This document shows, piece after piece, positions 34,217 to 42,575 of a DNA stretch of 64,000 nt. Source of the stretch: Couchioplanes caeruleus (GTDB taxonomy: Bacteria > Actinomycetota > Actinomycetes > Mycobacteriales > Micromonosporaceae); the NCBI RefSeq assembly GCF_023499255.1, contig NZ_CP092183.1, forward strand, positions 5,204,501-5,268,500, in the 5' to 3' direction. Position 1 is the stretch's first letter, and every line of letters starts with the position of its first letter. The notes beneath the pieces were generated by a model. That model did no database searches. It saw only the letters and a program-made list of their open reading frames with translations, and had not been told where the DNA came from. A program made the translations under genes and the position numbers.

Positions 34217-34759
34217 ATGCACACGAGGCAACCGACGCTGTTCTTGATGGTGGGGCTCCCGTGCGCCGGGAAGACCACCGCCGCCCGCAGCATCGAGGTC
34301 GAGCATGAGGCTCTTCGCCTCACCAAGGACGAGTGGGTCAAGGCTCTCTACGGGCTCGAGAACCCGCCGTCGGCGGGCGACGTGATCGAGGGGCGGCTCA
34401 TCGAGATCGGGCTGCGCGCCCTCGAGCTGGGCATCGACGTCGTGATCGACTTCGGGCTCTGGAGCCGGGACGAGCGCTCCGCGCTCCGCCGGGCGGCCGC
34501 CGACCTCGGCGCGGCGGTGGAACTGCGCCATTTCGAGGTCTCCCTCGCCGAGCAGCGGAAACGGCGCGACCGGCGTCAGGCCGAGGCACCGCACTCGACG
34601 TGGCCGATGTCCGACGAGGAACTGACCGGGTGGGCGGCGGCGTTCGAGGTCCCCACGCCGGGCGAAGTGGACGGCAGCGAGGCCGCCGGCGAGCCTCCGG
34701 CCGGCTTCACGACGTGGCGGGAGTGGCGTACGTACCGCTGGCCGCCGTCGGTCTCCTGA
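34217..34759 (+). CDS. P-loop ATP-binding protein, kinase-like
   Basis: 180 residues from ATG 34217. Walker A is MVGLPCAGKTTAARSIE near residue 12. It is followed by the hydroxyl-acceptor-type segment LRLTKDEWVKALYG and a DVVIDFGLWSRDERSALRRA Walker-B-like strand, then a basic lid (AEQRKRRDRRQAE). The layout is that of the AAA_33 / zeta-toxin-like small kinase group. The frame extends upstream through 34124 (hydrophobic ALVIAGLGALNLLALRRG), which looks like the tail of a lost membrane protein rather than part of this one. Substrate unknown. Confidence 0.85.
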   Translation: MHTRQPTLFLMVGLPCAGKTTAARSIEVEHEALRLTKDEWVKALYGLENPPSAGDVIEGRLIEIGLRALELGIDVVIDFGLWSRDERSALRRAAADLGAAVELRHFEVSLAEQRKRRDRRQAEAPHSTWPMSDEELTGWAAAFEVPTPGEVDGSEAAGEPPAGFTTWREWRTYRWPPSVS

Positions 34760-34779
34760 CGCCCCCACCCCGCAGGGGT

Positions 34780-35325
34780 TCAGTGGGGGTCGGGGCGTGT
34801 TTCCGCGCTGGGCGGCTGAAGGTCCAGGGACCACGTCTGTCCGACGAGGTCGTGGCCGAAGCTGTGGTGGGGTTCCTCGCCGACGAGGGCGAAGCCGGCG
34901 GCCCGGTAGATCCGGCGGGCTGACACGAGCACGTCGTTGGTCCACAACACGACCCGCCGGTAGCCGGCCGCGCGGGCGAAGGCGAGGCACTCCTCGACCA
35001 GCCGGGCGCCGATGCCGAGGCCGCGGGCGTCCGGGGTGACCAGCAGGATCCGCAGCTGAGCGGTCCCGGCGTCCGGCCCCGCGACGAGGTAGACGCATCC
35101 GGCGCGCCGGCCGTCGGCCTCGGCGATCCAGGCCGCCTCACGGGACGGATCGTGCCCGGTGGCGTAATCGGCGACGATCCTGGCGACCAGGGCCTCGAAG
35201 TCGGTGTTCCAGCCGAATTCAGCGGCATACACCTCGCCGTGCGCCATGACCGTCCAGCCCAGATCCCCCGGACTCCGGGCCGGGCGTACGGCGATGCGGG
35301 AATCGTGCCGGTCTTCCGGGGTCAT
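34780..35325 (-). CDS. GNAT family N-acetyltransferase
   Basis: 181 residues from ATG 35323-35325 with GGGAGGG upstream. The acetyl-CoA-binding motif A is seen in ILLVTPDARGLGIGARLVEE (the R/Q-x-x-G-x-G/A loop). Motif B is YRRVVLWTNDVLVSARRIYR, followed by AAGFALVGEEPHHSFG. The N-terminal half (GEVYAAEFGWNTDFEALVAR) resembles the acetyltransferase part of MarR-GNAT fusions. It is divergent from a TetR gene, sharing a 54-bp regulatory gap, and is probably controlled by it. Substrate unknown. Confidence 0.9.
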   Translation of the reverse strand: MTPEDRHDSRIAVRPARSPGDLGWTVMAHGEVYAAEFGWNTDFEALVARIVADYATGHDPSREAAWIAEADGRRAGCVYLVAGPDAGTAQLRILLVTPDARGLGIGARLVEECLAFARAAGYRRVVLWTNDVLVSARRIYRAAGFALVGEEPHHSFGHDLVGQTWSLDLQPPSAETRPDPH

Positions 35326-35342
35326 GCGTCGCCCTCCCGTCG

Positions 35343-35373
35343 ACTGAAACAGTCGTTTCAGTGACGTTATGCT
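35343..35373. promoter_or_regulatory. Operator overlapping the promoter of the TetR gene at 35380
   Basis: ACTGAAAC-AGTC-GTTTCAGT (35343-35362) is a perfect 8-bp-arm inverted repeat. Within it TGAAAC (35345-35350), 17-bp spacer, then TATGCT (35368-35373) can serve as promoter. The start GTG at 35380 is 7 bp after the -10, so the transcript is probably leaderless. Confidence 0.72.
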
Positions 35374-35379
35374 ACGCCC

Positions 35380-35961
35380 GTGACCCGCAAAGTGGAGCTG
35401 CTGGAGGCCACGTACCGCTACGTCCTGGAGCACGGCCTGACGCAGCTGTCCCTGCGACCGCTGGCCGCGGCGATCGGCTCCAGCCCACGCGTGCTGGTCT
35501 TCCTGTTCGGCAGCAAGGAGGGCCTGGTACGGGCGGTGCTGGCGCGCGCACGCACCGACGAGCTCGCGGTCCTGGACCACGTCCGGCCCTCCGGCGACCC
35601 GGCGGCCATCGGGCTGGCCACCGCCGTCGAGCGCCTCTGGGCGTGGCTGGCCGCCCCGGAACACCGGCCCGTGCTCACGCTGTGGGCCGAGAGCTACGCC
35701 CGGTCGCTCGTCGAGCCCGGCGGCGTGTGGGGCGGCTTCGCCGCGGCGACGGTGCACGACTGGCTGGCGCTCCTCGCCGACTGCCAGCCGCCGCAGGAGA
35801 GGGACAGCGTGGACGGAAGCGCCCGCCGTACCCTCGCCCTGGCCGTTCTCCGGGGTGCCTTGCTGGACCTCCTCGCGACGGGCGACCACGAGCGGGTGAC
35901 AGCCGCGATCGACCGCCAGCTCGCCCTGAGGCCGGGCCCGGCGCACGCGGGACCGCCCTGA
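35380..35961 (+). CDS. TetR family regulator
   Basis: 193 residues from GTG 35380. The N-terminal domain VELLEATYRYVLEHGLTQLS, then RPLAAAIGSSPRVLVFLFG fits the TetR helix-turn-helix; the rest is helical (AVERLWAWLAAPEHRPVLTL). It is expected to bind the inverted repeat just upstream, repressing itself and the divergent acetyltransferase. Effector unknown. Confidence 0.88.
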   Translation: MTRKVELLEATYRYVLEHGLTQLSLRPLAAAIGSSPRVLVFLFGSKEGLVRAVLARARTDELAVLDHVRPSGDPAAIGLATAVERLWAWLAAPEHRPVLTLWAESYARSLVEPGGVWGGFAAATVHDWLALLADCQPPQERDSVDGSARRTLALAVLRGALLDLLATGDHERVTAAIDRQLALRPGPAHAGPP

Positions 35962-36033
35962 GCCTGCCGGCGTCTCGCACCGGCCCGCTACATTCGGTGT
36001 GACCGCACCCCATCGATCGGAGCGTGACCTGCG

Positions 36034-36264
36034 ATGACCGCCCTCGAGGACCCCGGCTCCAGCGGCGAGGACCCCGGCCCGAACCCGTCCGGCGACGAGC
36101 TGGAGGGCTGGCTGTCGGACCTGCGCACCGACGTGGCCGCCGCCCCCTCCGCGTGGATCGGCGAGGAATCGGCCGGCAAGCCGGTCGAGGACGGCACCCC
36201 CGACCCCCGCCGGACGGGTACGGCCGGCCGGAGCGGCGGCGGGCGGCACCGCGCGGCGGATTAG
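36034..36264 (+). CDS. Small acidic hypothetical protein
   Basis: 76 residues from ATG 36034, with CGGAG about 11 bp upstream. The composition is Asp/Glu/Gly/Pro-rich at the N-terminus and Arg/Gly-rich at the C-terminus, with one short amphipathic segment (ELEGWLSDLRTDVAA). No cysteine, signal peptide or membrane segment is present. No recognised family. Codon usage fits a real gene, but the protein is probably disordered. Confidence 0.55.
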   Translation: MTALEDPGSSGEDPGPNPSGDELEGWLSDLRTDVAAAPSAWIGEESAGKPVEDGTPDPRRTGTAGRSGGGRHRAAD

Positions 36265-36351
36265 ACCGATATTGGCGGCCGTGGATGCGTTTCGGCCGCG
36301 GTGACCGGGGAACGACTGCCTGTCGGCGTACTCGATCGATGGGAGTGTCCC

Positions 36352-37692
36352 GTGAGACGAGGAATTCGCAACGCGGCCGTCGCCGCCCTGGCCGGGGCGG
36401 TCGCCGTGACCGCCGGTGGAGCCGGCGCCGCGCCGCGGGTGCCGGCCGCCGTGGACGGCGACTGGACGACCTACCACCATGACAACGCCCGGTCCGGGGT
36501 GGCCGCCGGCCTCGCGCCGCTCGGCACCCTGGCCCGCGCCTGGTCCGCGACGCTCGACGGCGCGGTGTACGGGCAGCCCCTGGCGGTCGGCGACCGGGTG
36601 TTCGCCGCCACCGAGAACGACACCGTGTACGCGCTGGACGCGGCCACCGGCGCCGTCGCGTGGTCAGCGCACGTCGGAACCCCGGTACGGCGCTCGTCGT
36701 TGCCGTGCGGCAACATCGACCCGCTGGGCATCACCAGCACGATGGTGTACGACCCGGCGACCAACCTGCTCTTCGCGCTCGCCGAACGCACCGGCCCGGA
36801 ACACGTGCTGGTCAGCATCGACGCCACCACCGGACAGGTCAGCGAGGAGCGGGCCGCCGAGCCGCCCCGCGGTGACCGGGTCGCGCACCAGCAACGCGCC
36901 GCGCTCAACCTGCTCGGCGACCGGGTCTACATCGCGTACGGCGGCCTGGCCGGCGACTGCGGCAACTACATCGGCTCCGTCGTCTCCCTGCCGACGACCG
37001 GTACCGCCGTCCCGGCCGGTTACGCCGTCCCGACGACCCGGGAGGCGGGCATCTGGGCCCCCGGCGGCGCCACCGTGGCCGGCGGCAACCTGCTGTACGC
37101 GGTCGGCAACGGCGAGAGCACCTCCGGCGCGTACGACGGCAGCGACTCGGTCATCGCCCTGAGCCCGGAGCTGAAGCTCGCCGACCGGTTCGCGCCGAGC
37201 ACCTGGGCGGCCGACAACGCCGCCGACCTCGACCTCGGCTCGATGACGCCCGCGCTGGCCGGCTCGTACGTCTACACCGACGGCAAGCGCGGCACCGGCT
37301 ACACGCTGCGCGCCGATGCGCTGGGCGGCATCGGCGGCCAGGTCGCGCAGGCCACCGTCTGCCGCGCGTTCGGTAGTGCCGCCGTGGACGGGGACACCGT
37401 CTACGTTCCGTGCTCCGACGGTCCGCGCGCGGTGCAGATCGGTGCCGCCGGCGACATCCGCGTGCTCTGGCGCGGCCCGGCCGCCGCGAAGGGCTCACCC
37501 GTCGTGGGCGGTGGCGCCGTCTGGGTGGTCGACTACGACGGCGGCACCCTCTATGCGCTGGACCCCGCCACCGGATCGGTACGCCAGCAGATCGCCGTCG
37601 GCGTCTGCCCGCACTTCACGTCCCCGACCCTCGCCCACGACCGCGCCTACGTCGGCACCACCTCGGGCGTGGTGGCGATCGCCGGCGCTTAG
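36352..37692 (+). CDS. Secreted PQQ-like beta-propeller protein
   Basis: 446 residues from GTG 36352 (GGGAG upstream; the frame opens at 36301 without a site). Sec signal peptide to about residue 30. Repeated blades have the PQQ-repeat signature: RVFAATENDTVYALDAATGA, then VAWSAHVG; later GGTLYALDPATGSVRQQIAV and YVGTTSGVVAIAG. The Trp/aspartate ligands typical of quinoprotein dehydrogenases and a cytochrome domain are not evident, so a binding scaffold (BamB-like) is as likely as an enzyme. Function unknown. Confidence 0.82.
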   Translation: MRRGIRNAAVAALAGAVAVTAGGAGAAPRVPAAVDGDWTTYHHDNARSGVAAGLAPLGTLARAWSATLDGAVYGQPLAVGDRVFAATENDTVYALDAATGAVAWSAHVGTPVRRSSLPCGNIDPLGITSTMVYDPATNLLFALAERTGPEHVLVSIDATTGQVSEERAAEPPRGDRVAHQQRAALNLLGDRVYIAYGGLAGDCGNYIGSVVSLPTTGTAVPAGYAVPTTREAGIWAPGGATVAGGNLLYAVGNGESTSGAYDGSDSVIALSPELKLADRFAPSTWAADNAADLDLGSMTPALAGSYVYTDGKRGTGYTLRADALGGIGGQVAQATVCRAFGSAAVDGDTVYVPCSDGPRAVQIGAAGDIRVLWRGPAAAKGSPVVGGGAVWVVDYDGGTLYALDPATGSVRQQIAVGVCPHFTSPTLAHDRAYVGTTSGVVAIAGA

Positions 37693-37711
37693 GGCGCCGG
37701 CGACCCCTCCC

Positions 37712-38149
37712 TCAGTCGAGGCAGAACTCGTTGCCCTCGACGTCCTGCATCACGAGGCACGACTCGTTGAAGCCGTCGGCGCGCAGCAGCTCCACGCGCT
37801 TGGCGCCGAGCGCGGTCAGCCGGTCGCCCTCCGCCTCGAGGGCGGCCAGGCGCTCGTCGCCCACCAGCCCCAGGCCGACGCGGACGTCGAGGTGCACCCG
37901 GTTCTTGACGACCTTGCCCTCGGGTACGCGCTGGAAGAACAGCCGCGGGCCGGCGCCCGACGGGTCGACGCACGCGAAAGCCGACCCCTGACGCTCGGGC
38001 GGCAACGCGCTGTTGAACGCGTCCCAGTCCTCGAAGCCCGGCGGCGGCTGCGGCACGACGTACCCCAGCACCTCGCACCAGAAGCGAGCGACGCGCTCCG
38101 GATCCGCGCAGTCGAAGGTGACCTGGACCTGCCTGACTGATGCCATCAT
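37712..38149 (-). CDS. VOC superfamily (glyoxalase/bleomycin-resistance-like) protein
   Basis: 145 residues. Two beta-alpha-beta-beta-beta modules: QVTFDCADPERVARFWCEVL at the N-terminus, and a second module ending VMQDVEGNEFCLD, the standard terminal metal-ligand motif of this family. Actinobacteria carry many such paralogues, with functions from thiol-dependent isomerisation to drug binding; which applies here is unknown. It follows another VOC gene on the same strand. Confidence 0.88.
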   Translation of the reverse strand: MMASVRQVQVTFDCADPERVARFWCEVLGYVVPQPPPGFEDWDAFNSALPPERQGSAFACVDPSGAGPRLFFQRVPEGKVVKNRVHLDVRVGLGLVGDERLAALEAEGDRLTALGAKRVELLRADGFNESCLVMQDVEGNEFCLD

Positions 38150-38205
38150 TCCACCCTAGATCTTGTCGTACGCCTGGTTTGACACGCGCCCGGAACCGGT
38201 GGGCC

Positions 38206-38583
38206 TCACCCGTTCGGCCGCGACCCGACCGCCTGCAACGACCAGCTGTTGCCGTCGGGGTCGCGGAAGTGGACGAACCGGCCCCACGACTGCTCGTCGA
38301 CGGCACCCGCCTCGACGCCGGCCTGCGTCAGCTGAGCGCGGGCGGCGTCCGCGTCGGCCACCACCACCTGGATCTCCTGGCTGCCCGGCACCTTCTCGGT
38401 GATGCCGTCCCCGATCACGATCGAGCAGGCCGACCCGGGCGGCGTGAGCTGGACGAACCGCAGGCCGTCGCGCACCGCGTGGTCGTGGTCGGCGTGGAAG
38501 CCGATCCGCTCGTAGAACGCCTTGGCGCGGTCGACGTCGGTGACCGGCACGGGGATGAGTTCGATCTTCCACGTTGCTGTCAT
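38206..38583 (-). CDS. VOC superfamily (glyoxalase-like) protein
   Basis: 125 residues from ATG 38581-38583. PVTDVDRAKAFYERIGFHAD and VHFRDPDGNSWSLQAVG are the first and last strands of the paired VOC modules, and SACSIVIGDG is in the middle. Probably a homodimeric metal-dependent lyase or isomerase, or a binding protein; substrate unknown. It lies 56 bp downstream of the cyclase gene's stop. Confidence 0.9.
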   Translation of the reverse strand: MTATWKIELIPVPVTDVDRAKAFYERIGFHADHDHAVRDGLRFVQLTPPGSACSIVIGDGITEKVPGSQEIQVVVADADAARAQLTQAGVEAGAVDEQSWGRFVHFRDPDGNSWSLQAVGSRPNG

Positions 38584-38636
38584 GACCCCATCGTGCCGAC
38601 AATTGCGGTCAGGACACGACCGCAGAGCGACGGCGG

Positions 38637-39590
38637 TCAGAACGTGGCGATCGGATTGACCGGGCTGCCGGACGTACCGGCGAGGCGGACCGGCGCGACG
38701 GCGAGCTGGAAGTCCCACTGGCCCAGCTCGGCGGCCGTCGCCGCGCACGCCTCCAGGTCGCAGTTGTCGAGCAGCCACAGTCCCATCGCGACGAGGCCCA
38801 CGGCGTGAACCGGCATCAGCACGGCGTCGTACCCGGACGGCTGCACGTCCTGCGGGGTGTCGGCGCCGATCAGCGCGACCTCGCGTTCCCGCAGCCAGGG
38901 CAGGCAGGACGCGTGCCAGCCGGCGTGCGCGAAACCGCCGCCGGCGCCGGACTCGTGCCGGACGCGGCCGTGGCCGGTGCGCAGCAGCACCGCATCGCCG
39001 GACCGCACCCGCACCCCCTGGCGGCGCTCGGCCTCCTCGAGGTCGCCGGGCACCACGCCCTCTCCGGGTTCCAGCCACGGCACCCCGCGGACGGCCGCGA
39101 CGTCCAGCAGGACCCCGCGCGTGACGATCCCGTCCGCCGCCGCCGTGACGGCCGCCCACGCCGATCCCGTGACGGGGCCGACCAGCGCATGGGGCCGTCC
39201 GTTGTACATCCTGCCGTCCCAGAACAGGTGACACGGCGAGTCGAGGTGGGTGACGGTGTTGCCGTGGAACGTCATGCCCAGCCGCTCCGACGAGAAGCCC
39301 CAGCGCCGGTCGGCGTGGAAGGCGGCCGGCAGGTTCTCGGCTCCCGGCATGTCGGCGGCGCACGGACACGACGTGGTCGACCGCTCCATCTCCGCCGGTA
39401 CGGCGACCTCCCACGCGCACGACACGCTCCGCCCATGACGCACGGCCCGCGCCGCTGCCAGGCGTACGGCGTCGGTGACGAGGTTCAGCGTCCCGCGCTC
39501 GTCGTCGTCACCCCACCGCCCCCAGTTCGACAGCGTCCCGAAGTATCCGAGCACGTCGTCCTGCGTGGGCAGCGATCCCCCGGCCGTCAT
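38637..39590 (-). CDS. Cyclase family protein (kynurenine-formamidase-like hydrolase)
   Basis: 317 residues from ATG 39588-39590, overlapping the stop of the upstream membrane protein by 4 bp. The metal-binding motif H-x4-TH-x-D-x-P-x-H is present in FHGNTVTHLDSPCHLFWDG, as in bacterial kynurenine formamidase and polyketide 'cyclase' proteins (PF04199). TGHGRVRHES and LIGADTPQDVQPSG supply further active-site segments. No other tryptophan-degradation genes are nearby, so the substrate remains open. Confidence 0.9.
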   Translation of the reverse strand: MTAGGSLPTQDDVLGYFGTLSNWGRWGDDDERGTLNLVTDAVRLAAARAVRHGRSVSCAWEVAVPAEMERSTTSCPCAADMPGAENLPAAFHADRRWGFSSERLGMTFHGNTVTHLDSPCHLFWDGRMYNGRPHALVGPVTGSAWAAVTAAADGIVTRGVLLDVAAVRGVPWLEPGEGVVPGDLEEAERRQGVRVRSGDAVLLRTGHGRVRHESGAGGGFAHAGWHASCLPWLREREVALIGADTPQDVQPSGYDAVLMPVHAVGLVAMGLWLLDNCDLEACAATAAELGQWDFQLAVAPVRLAGTSGSPVNPIATF

Positions 39591-40069
39591 CCCAGCCCCG
39601 ATCCGATGACCACGTAGACGGACCGGCCACCGTCGCCCGGGGCGGTCCGCATCATGGTGAGAACGACCTTCCGTGGCCACCATCGCGCCGGCTCCCGCCA
39701 CGCACACTCGACGATCACGGCCTCGGCATCGTCGGCGCAGTCCCCGATCTGTTCCCAGTGGTCGAGCTGCGTGGCGACGACCTTGCGCGCCTGCAGCCAC
39801 GGCGATCCGGGCGGCAACGCGTACATGCGCACGGTCGCGTCCCCCCGATCGGTGCGCAAGCCGAACGCCACGATGCCGGCGCGGTCGATGACGTCCAGCG
39901 GGAAGTTCGGGCCGCCGGCGGTCGGCGCGACCGCTCCCGCGGGCGGGGTGACGGCATGGGCGACGCCGGCGGCCTTCCACCGCAGGACGGCGGCCCCGGC
40001 GACGGCGAGCCCGATGATCAGCAGAAGCACCGCAACCGCAACGCCCAGGCGCCGCCCACCGATCCGCAC
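39587..40069 (-). CDS. Single-pass membrane protein of unknown function
   Basis: 160 residues. One N-terminal helix (GVAVAVLLLIIGLAVAGAAV) anchors a small extracytoplasmic domain (VIDRAGIVAFGLRTDRGDAT, then AVIVECAWREPARWW, with Cys pairs that may be oxidised). It overlaps the cyclase start by 4 bp, suggesting translational coupling. No family recognised. Confidence 0.75.
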   Translation of the reverse strand: MRIGGRRLGVAVAVLLLIIGLAVAGAAVLRWKAAGVAHAVTPPAGAVAPTAGGPNFPLDVIDRAGIVAFGLRTDRGDATVRMYALPPGSPWLQARKVVATQLDHWEQIGDCADDAEAVIVECAWREPARWWPRKVVLTMMRTAPGDGGRSVYVVIGSGLG

Positions 40070-40104
40070 GGTCAGAGTCTAGAGGGGTGCTCCGCCCTCG
40101 ACCG

Positions 40105-40884
40105 CTAACCGTTGATCTTCAGGATCCACGGGAGGAGCGCGGCCGCGGCCGTGACCACCACCAGTTCAGCGGTCTTCTCCTGCGCCTTGTTGACCATCAG
40201 GCTCAGCCATCCCGGAGGACGGACGCCCGCCTGCCCGGAGGCGATGGACGTGGCACCGGGATCCTCGAGGTGAACGATGAGGTTCGCCTGGACGGCGACC
40301 AGGGCGTTGCCGATGGCATCCTTCAGGTCGTCCGGGCCCGGCGCGCCACGCCGTTCCTTCCGGAGGGAGGACGTCTCGGCGACCCCGATTCTCTTCGCCA
40401 GAGCGACCTGTGATCGGCGGATGAATGCCCGGGCCTCGGAGGTGCCGGCATGATCCTGGAACAGTCGCGGGCTGAGAATGGCGGATTCGAGGGCGTACAG
40501 CACGATGGACAGGTAGCGGCGGTCCGAGGTGCCGAGGGGGCCGGCACGCGAAAGGCGGTCCAGCGCGGCGCACGCGTAATAGGTGACGGCTGAGCGCGGC
40601 GAGAACCTCGCTGCCAGCTCGCGGCTGGTCAGCAGCGCCGCCGCGACGAGCGCTGTCGTGGCGAGATAGAGAATCCAGAAATTCCGGCCGCTGATCCGGC
40701 CGACTGCGGCGGCCAGGGCGATCCCCAGCACTCCGGGAATCAGGGCCGACGTGGTGAAGGCGTACGACGTTCGGCGCACGCTTCGCCGGATCTTCTCCGC
40801 GGTGGGCGCCCCGCCGGGCAGACCGCATTGTCGTAGCCACGTTGCGATCTCGTCGGAGGACGGGAAAGAGAAGGATCCCGCCAC
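40105..40884 (-). CDS. Hypothetical membrane protein with three predicted helices
   Basis: 259 residues. Helices at about residues 44-60 (ALIPGVLGIALAAAVG) and 69-86 (FWILYLATTALVAAALL), plus a C-terminal one (AELVVVTAAAALLPWILKIN). The central soluble part is helical, with RLSRAGPLGTSDRRYLSIVL and ARAFIRRSQVALAKRI. Base composition is slightly less GC-rich and codon use less biased than neighbours, which hints at later acquisition. No family recognised. Confidence 0.75.
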   Translation of the reverse strand: MAGSFSFPSSDEIATWLRQCGLPGGAPTAEKIRRSVRRTSYAFTTSALIPGVLGIALAAAVGRISGRNFWILYLATTALVAAALLTSRELAARFSPRSAVTYYACAALDRLSRAGPLGTSDRRYLSIVLYALESAILSPRLFQDHAGTSEARAFIRRSQVALAKRIGVAETSSLRKERRGAPGPDDLKDAIGNALVAVQANLIVHLEDPGATSIASGQAGVRPPGWLSLMVNKAQEKTAELVVVTAAAALLPWILKING

Positions 40885-41048
40885 GGGATGTCCTCTCGGT
40901 CGATACCGCGGTTGCGTCGTTGCCGCGTCTCAGCGTACGCGTGCGGGGATGGATGAGCGGACGATTGCCGCGGGTATGCCCAGCCCCACCTCGTAAGCGG
41001 GTGCTGGCCCGACTGACTTCCCGGATCGCCGCCGACAGACTCGGTTCC

Positions 41049-42575
41049 ATGACGAATCGCAGGTCTTTGCTGGTCCGCCTTCCCGCCGCGGTGGTCGTCG
41101 TGGCCGGCATGGCGGTGGCCCAGGCGGCGCCGGTGCGGGCCGCCGCCGCGACGGTGGACGGCCTCTGGCGGGTCGACGGTTACGGCATGGCGGTGTCCGT
41201 GCGCGACGGCCGGCTGCGGGCGTACGAGACGACGGCGATCAGTTGCCTGCCGTGGTTCGACGCCACCCGCTCCGGCGGCCCGGCTCCCGGTGGGGTCGTA
41301 CGGTTCACCGGCGACGGGATCCCTCCGCTGACCCTGTGGCCGGTCCGGCGCACCGGGCACGTCCGGCTGGCCGTGTCCGGGTCGACCGGCACGCGCGAGC
41401 TGCTCCCGATCGACCGGTTGCCCGAGGCGTGCTCGCGCGGGCTGCCGTCCGACCCGGTGACCTCGTTCGACGTCTTCTGGCGGACGTTCGCCGAGAACTA
41501 TCCGTTCTTCCGGCAGCACGGCGTCGACTGGGACGCGGTGGGTGCCGCCCACCGCCCGCTGGTACGCCCGGACATGAGCGACGACGACCTGTTCGGCGTG
41601 CTCCGGTCGATGATCGAGCCGCTGCACGACGCGCACACCGGCCTGGTCGCCGACGATGCGCACCGGTTCTTCGGCATCCGCGAGGGCACGCCGGACCGGT
41701 CGGTGGTGGAGAAGCGGGCACTGGACATCGTCGACGCCCAGCTTCCCGCCGCGGCGCGCACGTGGGGCAACGGCGCTCTGACCTACGCCGACCTGGACGG
41801 ACGCCTCGGCTACCTGCGGGTCAACCGGTTCGCCGGGTACACCGAGGACAGCAGTTTCGCGCAGGACAGCGCCGTGCTGGACGACGCGCTGGACGAGATC
41901 TTGACGCCGGCCCGCACCAGCGGCGCCCGGGCGCTGCGGGGGCTGATCCTCGACGTGCGGCTCAACCGGGGCGGTTCCGACGCGCTGGCGAACCGGCTGG
42001 TCGCCGGCCTCACGCGGCGTCCGTACCTCGCGTACCGCAAGTGGGCGCGCAACGACCCGGACGATCCCGGCAGCCGCACCCGCGCGGTGCCCGTGCGCAT
42101 CCGCCCCCGCCCCGGTCCCCGCTACACCGGTCCGGTCGCAGTGCTGACCGGCAGCCTCACCGTCAGCGCCGGGGAGACCTTCACCCAGGCGCTTCTGGGG
42201 CGCCGGCCCGCGCCGGTCCGCATCGGGCAGCCCACGCAGGGCGTCTTCTCCGACATCATGCCGCGGACGCTGCCGAACGGCTGGCAGTTCGCCCTGCCCG
42301 ACGAGGAGTACATGACCGCCACTGGACGCACGTTCGACGTCACCGGCATTCCGCCCACCATCACGACTCCGGTCTTCACCCCGGCGGAACTGGAGGCAGG
42401 CGTGGACAGCGCGTTGCGTACCGCTCGCTCACTGCTGACGAGCGACGGGCCGCGTCAGGGTTTGCGGCCCACCGCGCAGTACACGTCGAGGGGCTGCGGG
42501 TCCGTTCCCGGCTGCGGCCGCCACAGCGGGGTCGACACCACGCCCGGCTCGAGGAGCTCCAGCCCCTCGAAGTAG
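41049..42575 (+). CDS. Secreted S41-family (tail-specific protease-like) peptidase
   Basis: 508 residues from ATG 41049. Signal peptide about residues 1-34. The S41 core is recognised by LGYLRVNRFAGYTEDSSFAQ, LRGLILDVRLNRGGSDALAN and the nucleophile region VLTGSLTVSAGETFTQALLG (Ser in SAGE), then DVTGIPPTITTPVFTPAELE. The protein should end near VDSALRTARSLL, but the frame has no stop there and continues about 40 residues across the 3' end of the convergent methyltransferase gene, with a composition unlike the protease (GCGSVPGCGRHSG). The natural stop seems to have been lost or the intergenic region deleted. Confidence 0.87.
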   Translation: MTNRRSLLVRLPAAVVVVAGMAVAQAAPVRAAAATVDGLWRVDGYGMAVSVRDGRLRAYETTAISCLPWFDATRSGGPAPGGVVRFTGDGIPPLTLWPVRRTGHVRLAVSGSTGTRELLPIDRLPEACSRGLPSDPVTSFDVFWRTFAENYPFFRQHGVDWDAVGAAHRPLVRPDMSDDDLFGVLRSMIEPLHDAHTGLVADDAHRFFGIREGTPDRSVVEKRALDIVDAQLPAAARTWGNGALTYADLDGRLGYLRVNRFAGYTEDSSFAQDSAVLDDALDEILTPARTSGARALRGLILDVRLNRGGSDALANRLVAGLTRRPYLAYRKWARNDPDDPGSRTRAVPVRIRPRPGPRYTGPVAVLTGSLTVSAGETFTQALLGRRPAPVRIGQPTQGVFSDIMPRTLPNGWQFALPDEEYMTATGRTFDVTGIPPTITTPVFTPAELEAGVDSALRTARSLLTSDGPRQGLRPTAQYTSRGCGSVPGCGRHSGVDTTPGSRSSSPSK

